From contig JAGTXZ010000011.1 of the NCBI GenBank assembly GCA_018398575.1, positions 1,984,001-2,048,000 of the forward strand: a DNA stretch of 64,000 nucleotides. Reading direction: 5' to 3'. The translations under genes and the position numbers were made by a program. Of the stretch, positions 1 through 13,749 are shown one piece after another; position 1 is the first letter of the stretch, and each line of letters begins with the position of its first letter. Under the pieces are notes generated by a model. That model ran no database searches and was not told the DNA's origin. It worked only from the letters and a program-made list of their open reading frames with translations. The DNA is from Ampelomyces quisqualis (lineage: Eukaryota > Ascomycota > Dothideomycetes > Pleosporales > Phaeosphaeriaceae).

Positions 1-2600
1 AAAAACCTTAAGAACCTCTATTACTATAGCAGCTTCTATGTGTTTACTATAAAGTAGTATAAAATTAAGAAGTAGCTTTTTAAGTACCTAGGTATTACTA
101 ATAAAGTAGCCTTTAATAGCTAAGAAGCTAAGGTACTTAGTAGCAGTCTAGGTATCTAGTATAATAGAAATTCTAGTCTTTAGTCTAAGGGCTTAAAGTA
201 TTCTTAACTTAGTAATCTTATACTAGTTTTAAAATACTTATAAAAAGATATATTATGTAGGTACCTAGGCTTTAGGCAAAAGAAACTCTATAAAATAGTA
301 AAAGAACAGTTATTCTAGCGTTTAAAATATCTAATTATTTCTAATTATAACTCTAACTAGCTCTTCTTTAAAGGTTGTTTATGCAAAGCTAGAGATAGTC
401 TAATATTATAAAAGTATTAAGATTTCTTGTATTTGCTTATATACTAGTATTAATACTTTTATATAGCTCTTAGATTTAACGTAATTAAGTAGGTACTTAG
501 TTTTAATTAGAAGAGATAAGGTAGTTTTCTTTATAGATAGGTATTATAGTATAAAACTATAGTAGAGGTAGTATACTTATAGCTAGCTAGTGTATAGGTA
601 AATTGCTTTTCTAAATTATGTCTATATAACTCTATATCTAGCCTCTAACCTAAAGTGCGTCTTTAGTTTTAATAGGTTAGATTCCTAATTAGTTTAGTGC
701 TACTAGACTTCCTATGCTTACCTAGTATTAGCCTATTCTAGTTAATTAATAGTATATTTAGAGTACTATAGTAAAGAAACAGTTTCTTTTTTACCTTCTC
801 TAGCTAGATAAGAGGTATATATCTTGTATAGATATAAGATTTTAAGTAGCTCTAGTTTTATATTACTAGGCGTACTAATTAGAAATAAGGCTATAGCTGT
901 AACAAATAGCTATAATAAATAGCTGTAATAAATAGCTATAATTAATATAACAAGGTAAAGAAAAATAGTATAGTTAAATTTTTATTATTTTGTTAAGTAA
1001 AGTAGAATAGAGTATAATAGCAAAGATAGTAATAGTTAAAGCTATAAGTATTAAGGTAAATCTAGTTTAAAGTTTAAAGCCTATATTATATATAATAATA
1101 GTATTAGATGTAAAACCTAGCACTTTAATTAGAATTAGCGTAAGAGATTAATATATATATAACTACTCTAGGCAAATCTTTTAGTAAAATAAACGCGTAA
1201 TTACCTTATATTTCTATTACATCTTAGCTATCTAAAAACCTCTTCTAAGAAGACTCTAAATACCTACTCTAGCTTAACTTACTATTATTATTAACCTTAT
1301 TCTTAAATTTGTTAGGTAGCTACCTAAGGTACTAATCTAGCTTATTTTCTAAGTTACTAACCTCTTTCTTATACTTATTACTACTCTTACTATAGTAAGT
1401 TAGTCTATCTACGTTAACTAGTACTTCTAAGAAAACTAGAGAAGAAGTAATAGAGCGTAGTTTATTACAATTAGTATATAAGTATAATAAAAAATTGTAA
1501 TAAACTTACTAATAAACCTCTACTAATACTCTTTGTAGTTCTTTAGGAAAAAGACTATTGCAAAATTTCTTCTAGGCCTTTTTATTATTCTTACTTTTAA
1601 ACTTACCTACCTATAAGCGTAAAAGCCCTTTCTAGTAAATAGTACGCTAAATCTTCTTAAGGATACTACTAGAAGTAAAAACTTGCTTAATAGTATAAGA
1701 CTAAGAAGTAAGAGAGCTAGTAATTTTCTTAGTAATTGCATAAGCTTTTCTAATTACTTTAGTGTAGTTTTACATATTAATTTTAAGTTTAATTACGTTC
1801 TATTTTTTCTCTATACTTCTAAGAGACTACTTAAGCTATTTAGCTAATCTTAGTAAGTTATAATACGTAATAAAAAGCTGTAATTACTTACTACTCTTAC
1901 AGATATAGAATTAGGACTTAGTAAGCTTTTCTTCTTTAGCCTTAAATTACTATAATTTCTAATCCTTACTAAGAGCTATATATTCTAGTTTGTTCTTAAG
2001 CTATTTCTTAAGTTTAGATTTAGCCTAATAATCTCTATTACTAGCTTTAGCTAGAGCAGCAACAATAGAGTCTCTATAGCTATTTTTAGTAGAGCTGTTT
2101 CTAGATTTTAGCTAGAAATTAGTAGGTTAACTCTTTCTAGATCTAACTAAGCTGCGTAAGGAGATAGTATAGTTAACTTTATTCTTTCTAGACATAAATC
2201 TCTACTTATATTAGCCTAGACAGTAATAAATAATAGTAATTAATACCTAAGTAAGTTTAGCCTATTTCTTATCTTTAAAATTTAGTAGAGCTAAAATACT
2301 AATTAGGGGCAGAAAACTCTTAGGTTTATAGCCCTTCTTTACTTAGCTCTTACTTAATAGTAGCTATACTTATAGATGTAATAATCTAGCGTAATTATAG
2401 GTAGGTAGTATAGGTATAGGCGTAGGTATAGTGTTACTAATTAGGTTACTAGACGCGTTAAAATTACTTACCTACGCGAAGGTAGCTTATATATAGCTGC
2501 CTGTTGTTATTATATTATATATAGTAAAAATTAGCGTATTAAAACGCGTTTTTCTACTATATGTAGTAAAAAATAACTTTACACTACCTTTTTACGCAGC
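1..2600. repeat. Degenerate repeat DNA, family not resolved
   Basis: RIP-mutated sequence with no surviving open frame. Conceptual reading of the minus strand over about 1-860 gives a long, stop-broken, Leu/Tyr-rich frame that could be a transposase or polymerase remnant, but I could not match it to a family. No LTR shared with the other elements of this window was found here. Confidence 0.5.
895..941. repeat. 13-bp tandem repeat, about 3.7 copies
   Basis: Four adjacent near-identical units of the form AGCTRTAAYAAAT differ by single transitions (AGCTGTAACAAAT, AGCTATAATAAAT, AGCTGTAATAAAT, then a partial AGCTATAAT). The differences are of RIP type. It lies inside unassigned AT-rich sequence. 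Confidence 0.7.
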
Positions 2601-3829
2601 CTCTTACCTCTTACGCTCTTACTTTGTTTTAGGCGCTAATATCTTAACAAATATTAGGCCTAGGCACTAGTAAATTAATAGGTTTAGTAGCCTATATAAA
2701 TTACTGTTAGCCTATAAGTTATTACAGCAATTTATTACACTCTAGGCTTTAAAATTGCAATTCTAACTTTACTACTAAGAAAACAACTATATTAATTAAT
2801 TTTTTAAGATTTCTAACTAAGCTACCTACACTAACCTTACTATAACAACCTAACTAGCCTATAATAGTACTTAAACGCAAATAAATTACTCTAGCTAAGC
2901 GTAAGAAGCTAAGCGCAAAGCTAGTAGCTACTACTACTACTAAGTTACTACGCAAAACTACTAGCAAAAAAACAGTTGGTAATACTACGCTACGCGTAAG
3001 GCTTCTGCTAGAAAGGCTAAGAAGGTAGTAGCTTCTAGGAAAAAAGCAAGGCGTAATACTATAAGTAAGTTATTATAGCTATTTATTACATTAAATACTT
3101 ATATCTGCGTAGTAGTAGTGTTAAGAAAGATTAAGGTCTACTAGATGTCTACTAGCCTACTTATTCTTAAGGCTCTATTTTAACGCCTATATAAAGAGAT
3201 TACTAAGTAGTATAAGTTGTATGTAAGTACGCGCTTTAGGCGTAACACTCTTAATACACTATAAGAGACAGCAAAAGCTTTTATTATAGAAGTTTTTAAA
3301 GGTATAGTACTATTTTTAACTTTTTAGTACTATTAACTTACTAAATATAGATGTTAACCTTAACGCTATTTATGTAAAGTGCGTTACTATTTAGGCTAAG
3401 GACGTTTATCTTGCATTGCGCTACTATAATAAGTATACTTCTACTAAGTTTATAGTAAACTAGAGTATCTAGGCTATCTAATATAGTAGTTTAGTTAGTA
3501 GTAGAATTAAGTCTTAAATTTAAAGCTGCAGATATAATTTCTCTATATTAATATAATAAATTACTATAGTTAAACTTCTTTTCTACTAAATCTACTATTA
3601 AAGTTAACTTTTTAATTAAGGTGTATATTATAACCTAAAAAATAAATAACTTTACTCTACCTACACTCTGTACAACCTAACCTAACTCTACTACTAGCGC
3701 TAATTTTCTTAGTGTAGGTTAGAGTTAGGTTAGAGTAGAGTTACTCTACTTTAAACTCTACCTAACTTCTACTGTAACCTATCTGCTAGCGTACGCAGCA
3801 ATTAAGCTAATTATATTAATTTTAAATTT
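2601..3829. repeat. Degenerate repeat DNA with small inverted repeat
   Basis: RIP-mutated, non-coding. Around 2900-3060 it keeps a run of AAG/GCT-type codons suggesting a former Lys/Ala-rich frame. At 3678-3690 and 3720-3732 a 13-bp perfect inverted repeat (TAACCTAACTCTA and its complement) forms a stem with a 29-bp loop. The family is not resolved. The right limit is set by the start of similarity to Gypsy family A. Confidence 0.45.
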
Positions 3830-5266
3830 TCCTAACATTAAAATAATATAATAGATTCTAAGCCTATATATTACTCGTGTTAAATAGTAGATAAGAAGAT
3901 AATTAATAATATTACTTTAACTAAGACGTTGTTAAAGATATAACTAGTTAACGTAGATAATTAAAGAAGAAATACTAATACATTATAAGTTTTAGAAAAA
4001 CGTATAACTTCTAATATACCTAAGAAATATAGAAAGTTTAAGAAACTATTCTTAAAAGAAATAAGTCTAGAAGCACTACCTAAGCATTAAGAGTAAAACT
4101 ATAAGATTATTATAGAAGAAGAAAAAAAGCTAACCTTTAGACTAATCTATATAGAAAAAGAGCTAGAAGCACTCTAAGAGTATATCTAAGTAAACCTAAA
4201 GAAAGGTTTTATCTAAGTATTAGAATTACTAGCTAAATACCTAATTATATGTATACTAAAGAAGAATAGTAAACTATAACAATATATTAACTTTTAAAAC
4301 TTAATAATATTATATTTAAGAATTAATACCTACTACCTAATATTTTAGAACTATAGGATTAACTAGCCTATGTAAAGATCTTTATAGTATTAGATCTAAG
4401 AGGCGTGTATAACCTTATATATATAAAGAAAGGTAAAGAATAAAAGATAGTATTTAGAATATACTATAGCTACTATAAGTACCTAGTAATACTATTTAGT
4501 CTTACTAACACTCTAGTAACATATTAAGTACTTATTAACAATATACTTTAAGAATACCTAAACATATTTATTATTATATACCTTAATAATATTATTATCT
4601 ATTTAGTTATACAATTCTAATACTACTAGAAAAGTTCTCTTTAGTATTAGACTCTAACAAATATAAATAGTACTAAGAAGAAGTAGAATTTCTAGAATAT
4701 ATAGTTAGAGAGAATAGAGTATAGATAAGTAAGAATAAGATTAAAGTTATTAAAGATTAGCTAATACCTACTATAGTAAAAGATGTCTAATTTTTTCTAG
4801 GCTTTAGTAACTTTAATTAATAGTTTATTTCTAATATTTTACTAATTACTATACTACTTACAAAACTTATATAAAAAGATATACCTTAGAAATAGATAAA
4901 AGAATAAAGCTAGGTATTTAAGACGCTTAAAAACGCTTATATAGTACTAGCTATTCTTATAGTATTTAAAAGTAGAAAACTACTAAGATTTAAAACTATT
5001 GTACTAGATTTAGCAATTAGAATATATATAAAATAAGATTAAGAAAAAAAATAGTACTCTAGAGCCTACTACTTACAAAAATTTATACTACTAGAAGAAA
5101 ATAATAATATATATAATAAGAAACTACTTATAATTATAGTAGTACTTAAATATTAAAGACTCTATAAAGAAAGTTACTTAGACTTTATAATATACTTAGA
5201 CTATAAAAACCGAATACCTTTTACTACTACTAAAGTACTTAATTAAAGATAAGTATAATAGTTAGA
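3830..5266 (+). mobile_element. Gypsy family A fragment (protease end, RT, RNase H), RIP-dead
   Basis: Conceptual translation of the plus strand gives a Ty3/Gypsy reverse transcriptase with stops at former Gln and Trp codons: the block before the palm (about 4090-4240), the palm and YLDD region (about 4550-4620) and the connection to RNase H, then an RNase H core ending near 5240 with a DHKN-like DYKN motif. The sequence aligns with the complement of 22480-23560 and 30990-32060, so it is the same family on the opposite strand. It is cut at 5266 by the Copia 5' LTR, and the matching 3' half does not follow on the far side. Confidence 0.85.
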
Positions 5267-5483
5267 TGTAACAGAGTATATAAATTAGTAGATTACAGAA
5301 TTGTTACGTATAATACCTAAGCATGTTACTAAGAAAGTAAGAATCTATTTAGAACTAGACTAACTAATTAAGCTGTCTCTTAGCTTAGTGTATTTAATCT
5401 AATCTATCTTTATATAGTATAGAACAGATAGTATAATTTTTTACTTATAACAATTTATTCTATAGTATTACTTAGCTTCTATA
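5267..5483 (+). repeat. Copia 5' LTR
   Basis: The 217-bp sequence matches 12642-12785 plus 13620-13696, with differences that are mainly transitions. It begins TGTAACAGAG. Its last bases CTTCTATA fit an original CTTCTACA. Confidence 0.85.
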
Positions 5484-8400
5484 TTTATAAGCCCTGCGTT
5501 ATAAGACTATAGTGTTAATTTCTTCTGCGCACCTTATATTCCTAAGGCACTACCTAGATTTACAATTACTCTAAGTCTTCTCTAAAACTTATTTTAAATA
5601 CTCTCTATAAACTAACTAGTTAATAATTATAGACTTCTATTCTAATAATAAGATTAGCCTAGATGCTCTGTTAAATAGTAAATTAGACTAGCTATACTAG
5701 TTTATATAACTCTAGCTTTATACTTATAACAAAGAAGTCTAGAATTAGATTAACCTAGACAGCAATATAGTACTCCTAATTAACAACTAGAAGCCTAAAT
5801 ATCTAGAGCTCCTAGCTGCTCTAAGTTAACTAGTCTCTACTCTACTACTTAGAGCTACTAATCTAGAAACGCAAATCTGTAATAAAGCCTTTAGTTAATA
5901 TAATCTAAAGCTAGTTACTTATAAACTTACCTCTAGTAGTTACAAAGAAGACGTTTACTAATATAAAGTTAATATATTAAAATAGACTAGGCAAGCAGCT
6001 AAGCTTAGTAATATCTAGAAATAGATTAGTTAAATAGTAGCTAAGAATCTAATAGTACTAGCTGCAAGTAAAATGCTTAGCTCTTTAGAAATAACTTTCT
6101 AAGCCTTAATTAGAATTCTTAAGTATAACCTTACTCGAACAGATAATAATACTATACACCTAGTTAGGTAGTAGTATTAAGCTTATCTAGAAAAAGTTAG
6201 GTATAGTAGAATTACTTTAGATAAATAATTTAATAAAAAGCAAGTAATCTATAGAAAGGCTTAAGCGTTTTAAGTTACAGAGATAGAAAGATAACTTACC
6301 TTTACTACCTTTCTAAATACTCTATCTACTAGAATTGCTCCTAACTAGGCTTAATTAATGCGTTAGGATATTATTAAAGATATAGCTCTTAGTTAGCTAG
6401 CTATAACTATATATAAGCTAGCTAAGATCTTCTCTCTTATACTTTAGAAACAAGTAGTTTTTACTACTAAAGAAAAGTCTTATTTAGCTTTTACAACTCT
6501 TAGAAACATTAAGAGCTTAGAAAACAAAGACTCTAATCTAAAGAATAAAGGCAAAGATAATTTAAAGCTAAAACTATACCTCTGCAAGAATAATAAAAAG
6601 TATAAATAGAACCTAATAGATTGTCTCTAACTAAAGACTACAATTACTAGATTAGCTCTACTAGAAAAAGTACTAATTAAGATCTCTAATTTTAACTAAA
6701 AGAAGGTTCTTAAGTAGCTAGAAAAAGTACTAATTAAGATCTCGAATTTTAACTAAAAGAAGGTTCTTAAGTAGCTTAATATTTTAGAGTAGGCTACACT
6801 TAATAATAAGATTAAGAAAGCTAATTAAGCGCTACCTTTTATAGCTAACTAGTTAAGTTCTAGAACTAAGGTAGTAATATATCTAGGAGATGTTATAGCA
6901 GCACTAATTAACCTAACTACTTTTAATTAGGAACCTAATATTACTTATCTAGACTTTAGAGTGTATACAACTACGTTTATAACCTATCTACTTTTAAAAA
7001 GTACTATTTATAATAGAGCTAGTATAGTACACCTTGTTAATTATTCTAGAAACCTTTATCTCTACTTACTCTAAAGAAAGAGTTAAAGCTAGAATATAGT
7101 TACTTTCTATAACTAGGTATAGTAATTAAGTAATTAGAAACGTTCTATATAGTCTAGAAGGTCCTTATATAAGAGACCTAAAGCTTAAGAAAGTTAAAGT
7201 TATTAATAGTTTTTATATAAATATTATAGCTATAGTACTACTTAAGTAGGCAGAGATATAGTTTAGTAGATTAGATAGTACCCTTTAGTTTAGATTATAT
7301 AAGCAAAACGTTATTACATATAAGCTTTATAAGGCTTATAACCTCTTATTTACTAAATATAACTAGGTTATACGCTATGTTCTATAACTACTAATTCTGT
7401 ATACGTTATATTAATCCAAAATTAGTTACTTAAGAAATAATAACAAGGATCTATAGCATAAATAGTAAGGCTACTTAGGCTAGTAAGTACTCTAGGCTCT
7501 TATCTAGTTAGCTTAAAATGTTAAGATAAATAGAACTAAAAGAATTAATTGTTAAGACTGCTTAGTTACCTATACAGCTTAAGTAGTCTTATAACAGCTA
7601 AGAGAAAGATTTCTATAACTATTCTATTAAGTTTCTTAGGATCTGTTTAATATGCTTACTAGAAGGCTTTATAAAGAATAGTCCTTAATTATTAAGAAGA
7701 ACTACTTAAGCAAGCTTTTTAACTACAACCTTTATAACAAGACGTTAAGTAAGATTATAAGAGTAATTAAGAGATTTACAGCCTAAGTTAGAAAAAAATT
7801 TAATCTAAAGATTATAGAAATCTATTAGGATAATAATACTGTAACTCTGCCTTAGAGAGGGCGTTTATAGTATAAGAAGTAGGTAGATTAAGAGAAAATT
7901 AAAATACTACGCCTACTACTATACACGTATTAGCTAAATAGATTAGCTAAGTAGGTAGGTAAAGACCTAATTACAAAATCTATTAAGATAAGCATAGGTA
8001 CTAATCTTCTAATTAAGCTCTAGCTATAAATTATAGATGTAGTAGCCTATCTACATAGAATATGCTTATTAAAAATCTAAAGTTTATAGTCCCTAAATAA
8101 GGTTCTACACGCCTAGTTTAAGCAATATTTTTAAAAGTATAAGCTAGTAATTACTAGGTACAGGACTACTAACTTATAACTAAATTAGAGTAGTATTTAT
8201 ACCTATAGCTATAGAGTATATCTTCTTAATTGCAATTTAGTAGTAAGTAGAAACAGGCGTTAGTTTAAAGTTAACTCTTGCAGCTATATTAGATATCTAG
8301 TAGGCTCTTTAGCCTCTAATATCTATTATATTTAGGTTCTATCAATTAATTTAGTAATTATATTAAGAGATGTTACCTTTAATAAATCTATATTCTATTC

Positions 8401-11400
8401 TAGTAACTAAGAAGATAAGATACCTAAAAAGTAACGCTTAAGATTATAGATATTCTATACGTTAGTAAACTTAACAATTCTAAGCAGGATATTAACCTGC
8501 CTATTCTATAGAATTAACTAAGCTAGGAAATTACTAAGGTTACTAAGTAACAGCTTAGGGGTAAGTATCTAATTCTAAGAATTATAGAGACTAGCTAATC
8601 TTATAATTACAAAGAAGAAAAGGTAAAAGCTAAGAAGAGTGCTAGTAAAGCTAGTAAGCATTTAGAAATCCTTTTAGACTAAAGTAAATATACTAGGCTT
8701 ATTACACTAGAGGTAACTCTAGAACTAGATTAAGTATCTAGTATTAAGCTTATTAAGCGCGTAGGATCTAACAGCTAAGAACTATTACTAGGTCCTAAAA
8801 GAGCTAGCCTGTTAGTATCTAGGAATTAGATAGGTTTCTAACAGAATAGGTAGTTAGCCTTTTCCTTCTCTGCTACTTAACCTAGAAGTAGTAACTCTAG
8901 AGCCCTAGACAAAGTAGAATTAGTAAATTCTTTTATATAATTAAGTTATTAACTATAAGAAGTAGCTTCTAAAATTAATAAACTACTAAGTTAATATATA
9001 CTACTTTACTACAAGAAGAATTATAACAATTAGATAAAGAGTAAAAGTATTAACATATTAATTACAGATCTATTTATAGATTACTAGAAATATAATTTTA
9101 AGAATACTTTTCTTTTAGGCCTTATAGTATTTTAGTCTAAGCGCTCTAGTTACAAAACACTAAACGCTATAATTATAGTAGTAATACTAAGTAATTAGAA
9201 TTACTAAATAGTTAAAAAGCGTACTTATACAGATAATATGCCTAAGCTATTAAACATATAAAAGCAGATGCTTTAATATCTAATAAAAAGCCTATTATTA
9301 GATACCTTTCTTAAAGAAATTAATTAGCTATATAAGAAAGGTACCTAAAAAAAGATTCTAAAGTATAAGTCTAAGGATTAACTAATTCTATTAGAATAGG
9401 TCTAGGCATATAAGTTTAATTAAGACAGTTACTTTCTAAAGTATAAGGCTAGGCTTATAGTAAGAGAAGATTTCTAGAAGAAGGACTTTTTACTTACTAC
9501 GTACGCTACTACTCTTACAGTTAAGGCTTTTAGGATTACTATAGCTATTATAGCCTATTTTAATCTAGAAATTATACAATATAATGTAGTTAGAGCGTTT
9601 CTTAATACCTTAATTATAGCTAACAATCTAGTAATCTGTAATCTACTAGATAGATTTAAAAAAGCTAGGCTATATATAAAGCTTAACTAAGCGCTCTATA
9701 AGCTTAGAAAATCTCTATTACTTTAGTATAAGAAATTCTTAAGATTACTACGCAAGATATAACTACTTATATCTAAAGAAAAACTCTATCTATTCTTTAC
9801 TTAGGATTAAACAGTCTTTATTCTATTCTATATTAATAATATTCTACTTATCTACTATAAAGATTATAAGCTTAAAGCTAAGAATCTATAAGCTAAAATT
9901 ATTAGCAAATATAAAATCTAGGATTAAGCACTAGTTAAATAGTTCCTTAGAATTAGAGTTATTTAAAATAGATTAGACAAATTAATTACTTTAGTCTACA
10001 ACGCCTATATTAATAAGATTACTAAGAAATTTAGTCTATATAATAGATTGTTTTCTCTAATACTACTACTATCTAAGGAGCTCTATAAGAACACTAGAGA
10101 AGCTAGTAAGTAAGAAATTAAGGCCTATTAAAAGAGAGTAAGATTAGTTCTCTATACTATAATTATAATCTGCCTAGATATTACCTATATAGTTTTAAAG
10201 CTTTTCTATTTCCTAACTAATTCTTTAGATAAGTATATTAAAGCTATAGACTAGGTAATTATATACCTATATTAAACAAGGTTTAATTTAATTAAGTATA
10301 GAGATTTTAATAGTCTAGAACTAACTATTTGCAAGAACGCCTTCTTTACTAATAATAAAGTAACTAGGCGTTTCTTATATAGTAATATAGCTATCTTGTT
10401 TAGAAAAGTTATTTTTTAGAAAGCTACTTAGCAAGAATTAGTTACTACCTTAACTATAGAAGCTAAGCTACTTACTCTAGAATATGTAGCAAAAGAATCT
10501 ATAGCGCTTAACTTATTCTTTAACGAGCTTATACTTAATCTAGAAGATTCCTAGAATATTTAGTGTAATAATTAGCAGACTATTTAACTAGTTATAGGAA
10601 AAAATAAGTAGATATCTATAAAACTTAGGTATGTAAATATATAGAATATATAGCTTAGGTAGAAATACTTAAAAGAATTATTCTATATATTCTATCTAGA
10701 ATCTAGATTAATACTAGCTAATAGTCTTACTACACAAAAAACTTTACCTATTAACAATTTCTTAAGTTTAAGTAGCTTCTTAACCTTAAGGATATAAGTA
10801 AGTTACTTATAAATTAATAATTAGAAAATATAAAGATTAATTTAACTTTTCTATCTACTAATTATTTTACTTACTCTTAAAGCTTAAGATTACTATAGAA
10901 TCTAAGCAGAGTAAACACGTAAAACAAGACTACTAACTACTAAATTATAAGTAAAACTATTTAGAAACTAGCCTCTATAAAGTTAAAGACCTTATTAATT
11001 ATCTTATAAGTCTAAGCACAACGCTTAATAATTAAGAAACCTAAAGCTTTTAATCTTTAGCTTAGAGTTAGTAAATCTCTAGCTGTTCTTATAGCCTTAG
11101 GTAATAGAAACAACAGCTAATTCTACGCTAGCTCTTAATACTTAGGTATTAGAGTCTAAGTAGCCTAAAGCTACTTCTTAAGTAGTAGAGCGTTAGGCAG
11201 AAAAGAGCTGCAGCGCTAGTAACTAAACAACAGCTACTACCTACTTAGTGTAAATAGACCCTAAGCTATAAACCTACTTAACGCTCTACTAAACCTATAT
11301 CTCTTAAAGCCCTAAGCAAAACGTATAGGCTTAGTACCTAGTAAGCTAAAAGTTAGATTAATATAGCTTAAGCTTACTCTAAAACAAGTAGAAGCTAAAA

Positions 11401-12641
11401 TACTCTAAGCTTACTATAAAGCCTTTGCAGCCTTTAGCTGCTAATTAAGCTACGTATAAGCCTTCTCTAGCTTTTATAAACAAATTAGCTATTTCTAAAA
11501 TAAAAGAATTTTTAAAACTTACTATAATAGTCTTCTTAAACACGCTAATAATAATCTATATAGCCTACTTATATAAATTACTTAGGCTACTTATATTAGG
11601 AAATATATTATTAATAGTAATTAGAACAACCTATATCTTAACGCAAGAATAGTTTAGGTAAGCTATATAACACTTACTTATTATTAATCTAGCTCTACTA
11701 TAGTAGTAGCTATTACTCTGCTTATTAGTAAATTAAGAGGCGCACTATAAGTAAGAGCTAGATAAGAGCTCTTTCTTCTTAACTCTAATAGTCTTTTTAC
11801 TAGAAACTACTTTACTCTTAGGTAAAAGATTACGCTACTTAGTCTTACGCTAAGATTAGCGCAGGAGATTTAAATTATTAGCTAGGACTTAATTGTTTTT
11901 ACTCTTTATAGTAGGCGTAGTAGTAGTAGCGTTCTTCTTATAGGCGTACGCGTAGGCTATCTTATTAACTATAATAGTAGAATTCTTTTTAGGCAGCTGC
12001 CTAAGTTAGTAATAGACTAGATTTAGAGTAGAAAAAACTTACTATAATAGAAGAGATTAAGCAAGTACTTAATAAAGTAGATAATAAAAAGAATAAATAA
12101 ATAGGTAGCTAGTTAATAAGTTAATTAATAAGTTAATTAATACTCTAGAGTATAAGAATATAAAAGTAGGTAAGCTTCTTATGTCTAAGTAATAGAACTA
12201 CTAGGTAATAAGCTTACTTACTACTCTCTTACCTAATTACGTAATCTTACTTTATAATAATATATATAAATAGACTGCTTCTTACCTAGCTAATAGGCTA
12301 AGTAATAGTAAACGCTCTAAATTAAAGCTTAGTATATAGGTAAACCTACACTAATAGTCTGTTTACTTCTATAATTAGGACTACCTACTTATAAGACCTT
12401 TACATAAGACCTAGTTAAGATAATATAAGCTATAATTTTAAGTAGATAACACTAATACTAGATTTAGTTCTATATGTAGTAAATAATTAGAAATTTATAC
12501 ACTAATAACTTGCGTTTTAACTAATAAATAGAGTAATATAATGCCTGTAATATAAAGTAGTATTACTATTTACCTTAATTACTACTTTTACTCTACTAAA
12601 CAGATTAGGTAAGCTAATAAGTTTACCTAATCTAAGAGGTA

Positions 12642-12785
12642 TATAACAGAGTATGTAAATTAGTAGATTATAGAATTGTTACGTGTAATACCTAAGTATA
12701 TTACTAAGAAAGTAAGAATCTATTTAGGACTAGACTAACTAATTAAGCTATCTCTTAGCTTAGTGTGTTTAATCTAATCTATCTT
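12642..12785 (+). repeat. Copia 3' LTR, left part (interrupted)
   Basis: This matches the first two thirds of the 5' LTR and is preceded by a purine-rich stretch (TCTAAGAGGT). The LTR resumes at 13620-13696 after the inserted 834-bp foldback element. Confidence 0.85.
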
Positions 12786-13619
12786 TGTTAGGAAAACTTA
12801 AGGTTATTAAAGTTAGCGACATCCGCGACACTATTAGAATAGTTAACTAGACAGTTCTTAACTATACTTAACTATCCCTAGAGTCTTCTATTTGTTCTAG
12901 CTATCTTATTAGACAAAAACGCCTAAAGTAATCTACCTAATCTACTAGACCTACCTGCCTTACCTGCGCAATAACGTAATTATTCTAAAAACCTAAAATA
13001 TAGAGCTTAATTTCCTCTTTAAAATATACTATTTAGAATTTTTATAGCTGCTCTTGTTGTTAAGATGCAAGGTAGTAAAGTTTGTAGAGTTTTAAAGTTC
13101 TTTGCTAAGGCTTGTTTTCGCTAAAGCTCTAGCACTTTAACTAGATAATATATTATATTTTTTATTAAAGAAATAGTAACTAAAGTGCAGATTTTACTCT
13201 AGAACATTTTATTATATTATATTATTATGTAGGCGCGTAGATCTGTTGTGTTAAGCGTACTTTAAAGTTTTTTTAAAAAAGTTTAGAACTTTCACGCGCT
13301 ATATCTTAATAACTAGAGCAGCTACAAAAATTCTGAATAGTGCATTTAAAAGAGGGAATTCTACTCTATTTTTTGTATTTTGAGATTACTTACGTAATTA
13401 TGAAAATACAGCAATACAGTTACGTAAGTAAAATTGGCAACATTAGCAACTCTATTAGATCTAGCAACTCTAGCAGCTCTGTTAGGTTGCTATTAGGTTG
13501 CTAGCGACTAGAAGTAAGTAAGGCAACTTTGGTAAATTGTCTAGTAGATAGTATTACTGTTAGAGTACTGCAGGTTATAGTAATTAGGCTAACTAGATTA
13601 ATCTTAAATTTTTTTAACG
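12786..13619 (+). mobile_element. Foldback/MITE-like element, copy 1 (834 bp)
   Basis: A non-coding element with long imperfect inverted termini (TGTTAGGAAAA at the left end, TTTTTTTAACG at the right). Its inner arms also pair, for example about 13010-13070 with 13297-13355. It sits inside the Copia 3' LTR with a short duplicated T-tract at the junction. Copy 2 at 13750-14593 is the same sequence reversed. It retains more YCR sites than its surroundings (for example CATCCGCGAC near 12831), so it seems less mutated. No transposase frame was seen, so it is probably non-autonomous. Confidence 0.8.
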
Positions 13620-13696
13620 TTTATATAGCATAGAAAATGTAAGATAATCTTTTTACTTATAATAATCTTAATCTATAGTATTACTTAGCTTCTATA
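13620..13696 (+). repeat. Copia 3' LTR, right part
   Basis: This matches the last third of the 5' LTR (5408-5483). Directly after 13696 the sequence switches to Gypsy family A integrase on the minus strand, which fixes the right end of the Copia element. Confidence 0.85.
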
Positions 13697-13749
13697 ACTA
13701 TAGTATCTAATAGGTCTATTCTTAAGTATATATACTAGCTTAACAGCTA

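Larger units (their letters stand above)
5267..13696 (+). mobile_element. Copia retrotransposon, RIP-dead, 3' LTR split by a foldback insertion
   Basis: Two copies of a 217-bp LTR bound the element: 5267-5483, and 12642-12785 joined to 13620-13696 once an inserted foldback element is removed. The LTR starts TGTAACAG in the 5' copy and ends CTTCTATA in both, fitting original TG...CA ends. Plus-strand conceptual translation shows a gag-pre-integrase region (about 7400-7560), Copia reverse transcriptase (about 9290-9960, with KYKARLIVR and FRITIAIIAYFNLEI) and RNase H (about 10430-10640, with TTEAELLALEYVAKES). About 1.9 kb follows RNase H before the 3' LTR and is unassigned. Flanks do not form a target duplication (TTAGA versus ACTAT), and they belong to oppositely oriented Gypsy A copies. 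Confidence 0.85.

Noticed and set aside
3675..3735. Interstitial telomere repeat (CCTAAC / GTTAGG words)
   Set aside because: Only two or three irregular units arranged as an inverted repeat, explained by a small stem-loop in AT-rich DNA; no TTAGGG array.
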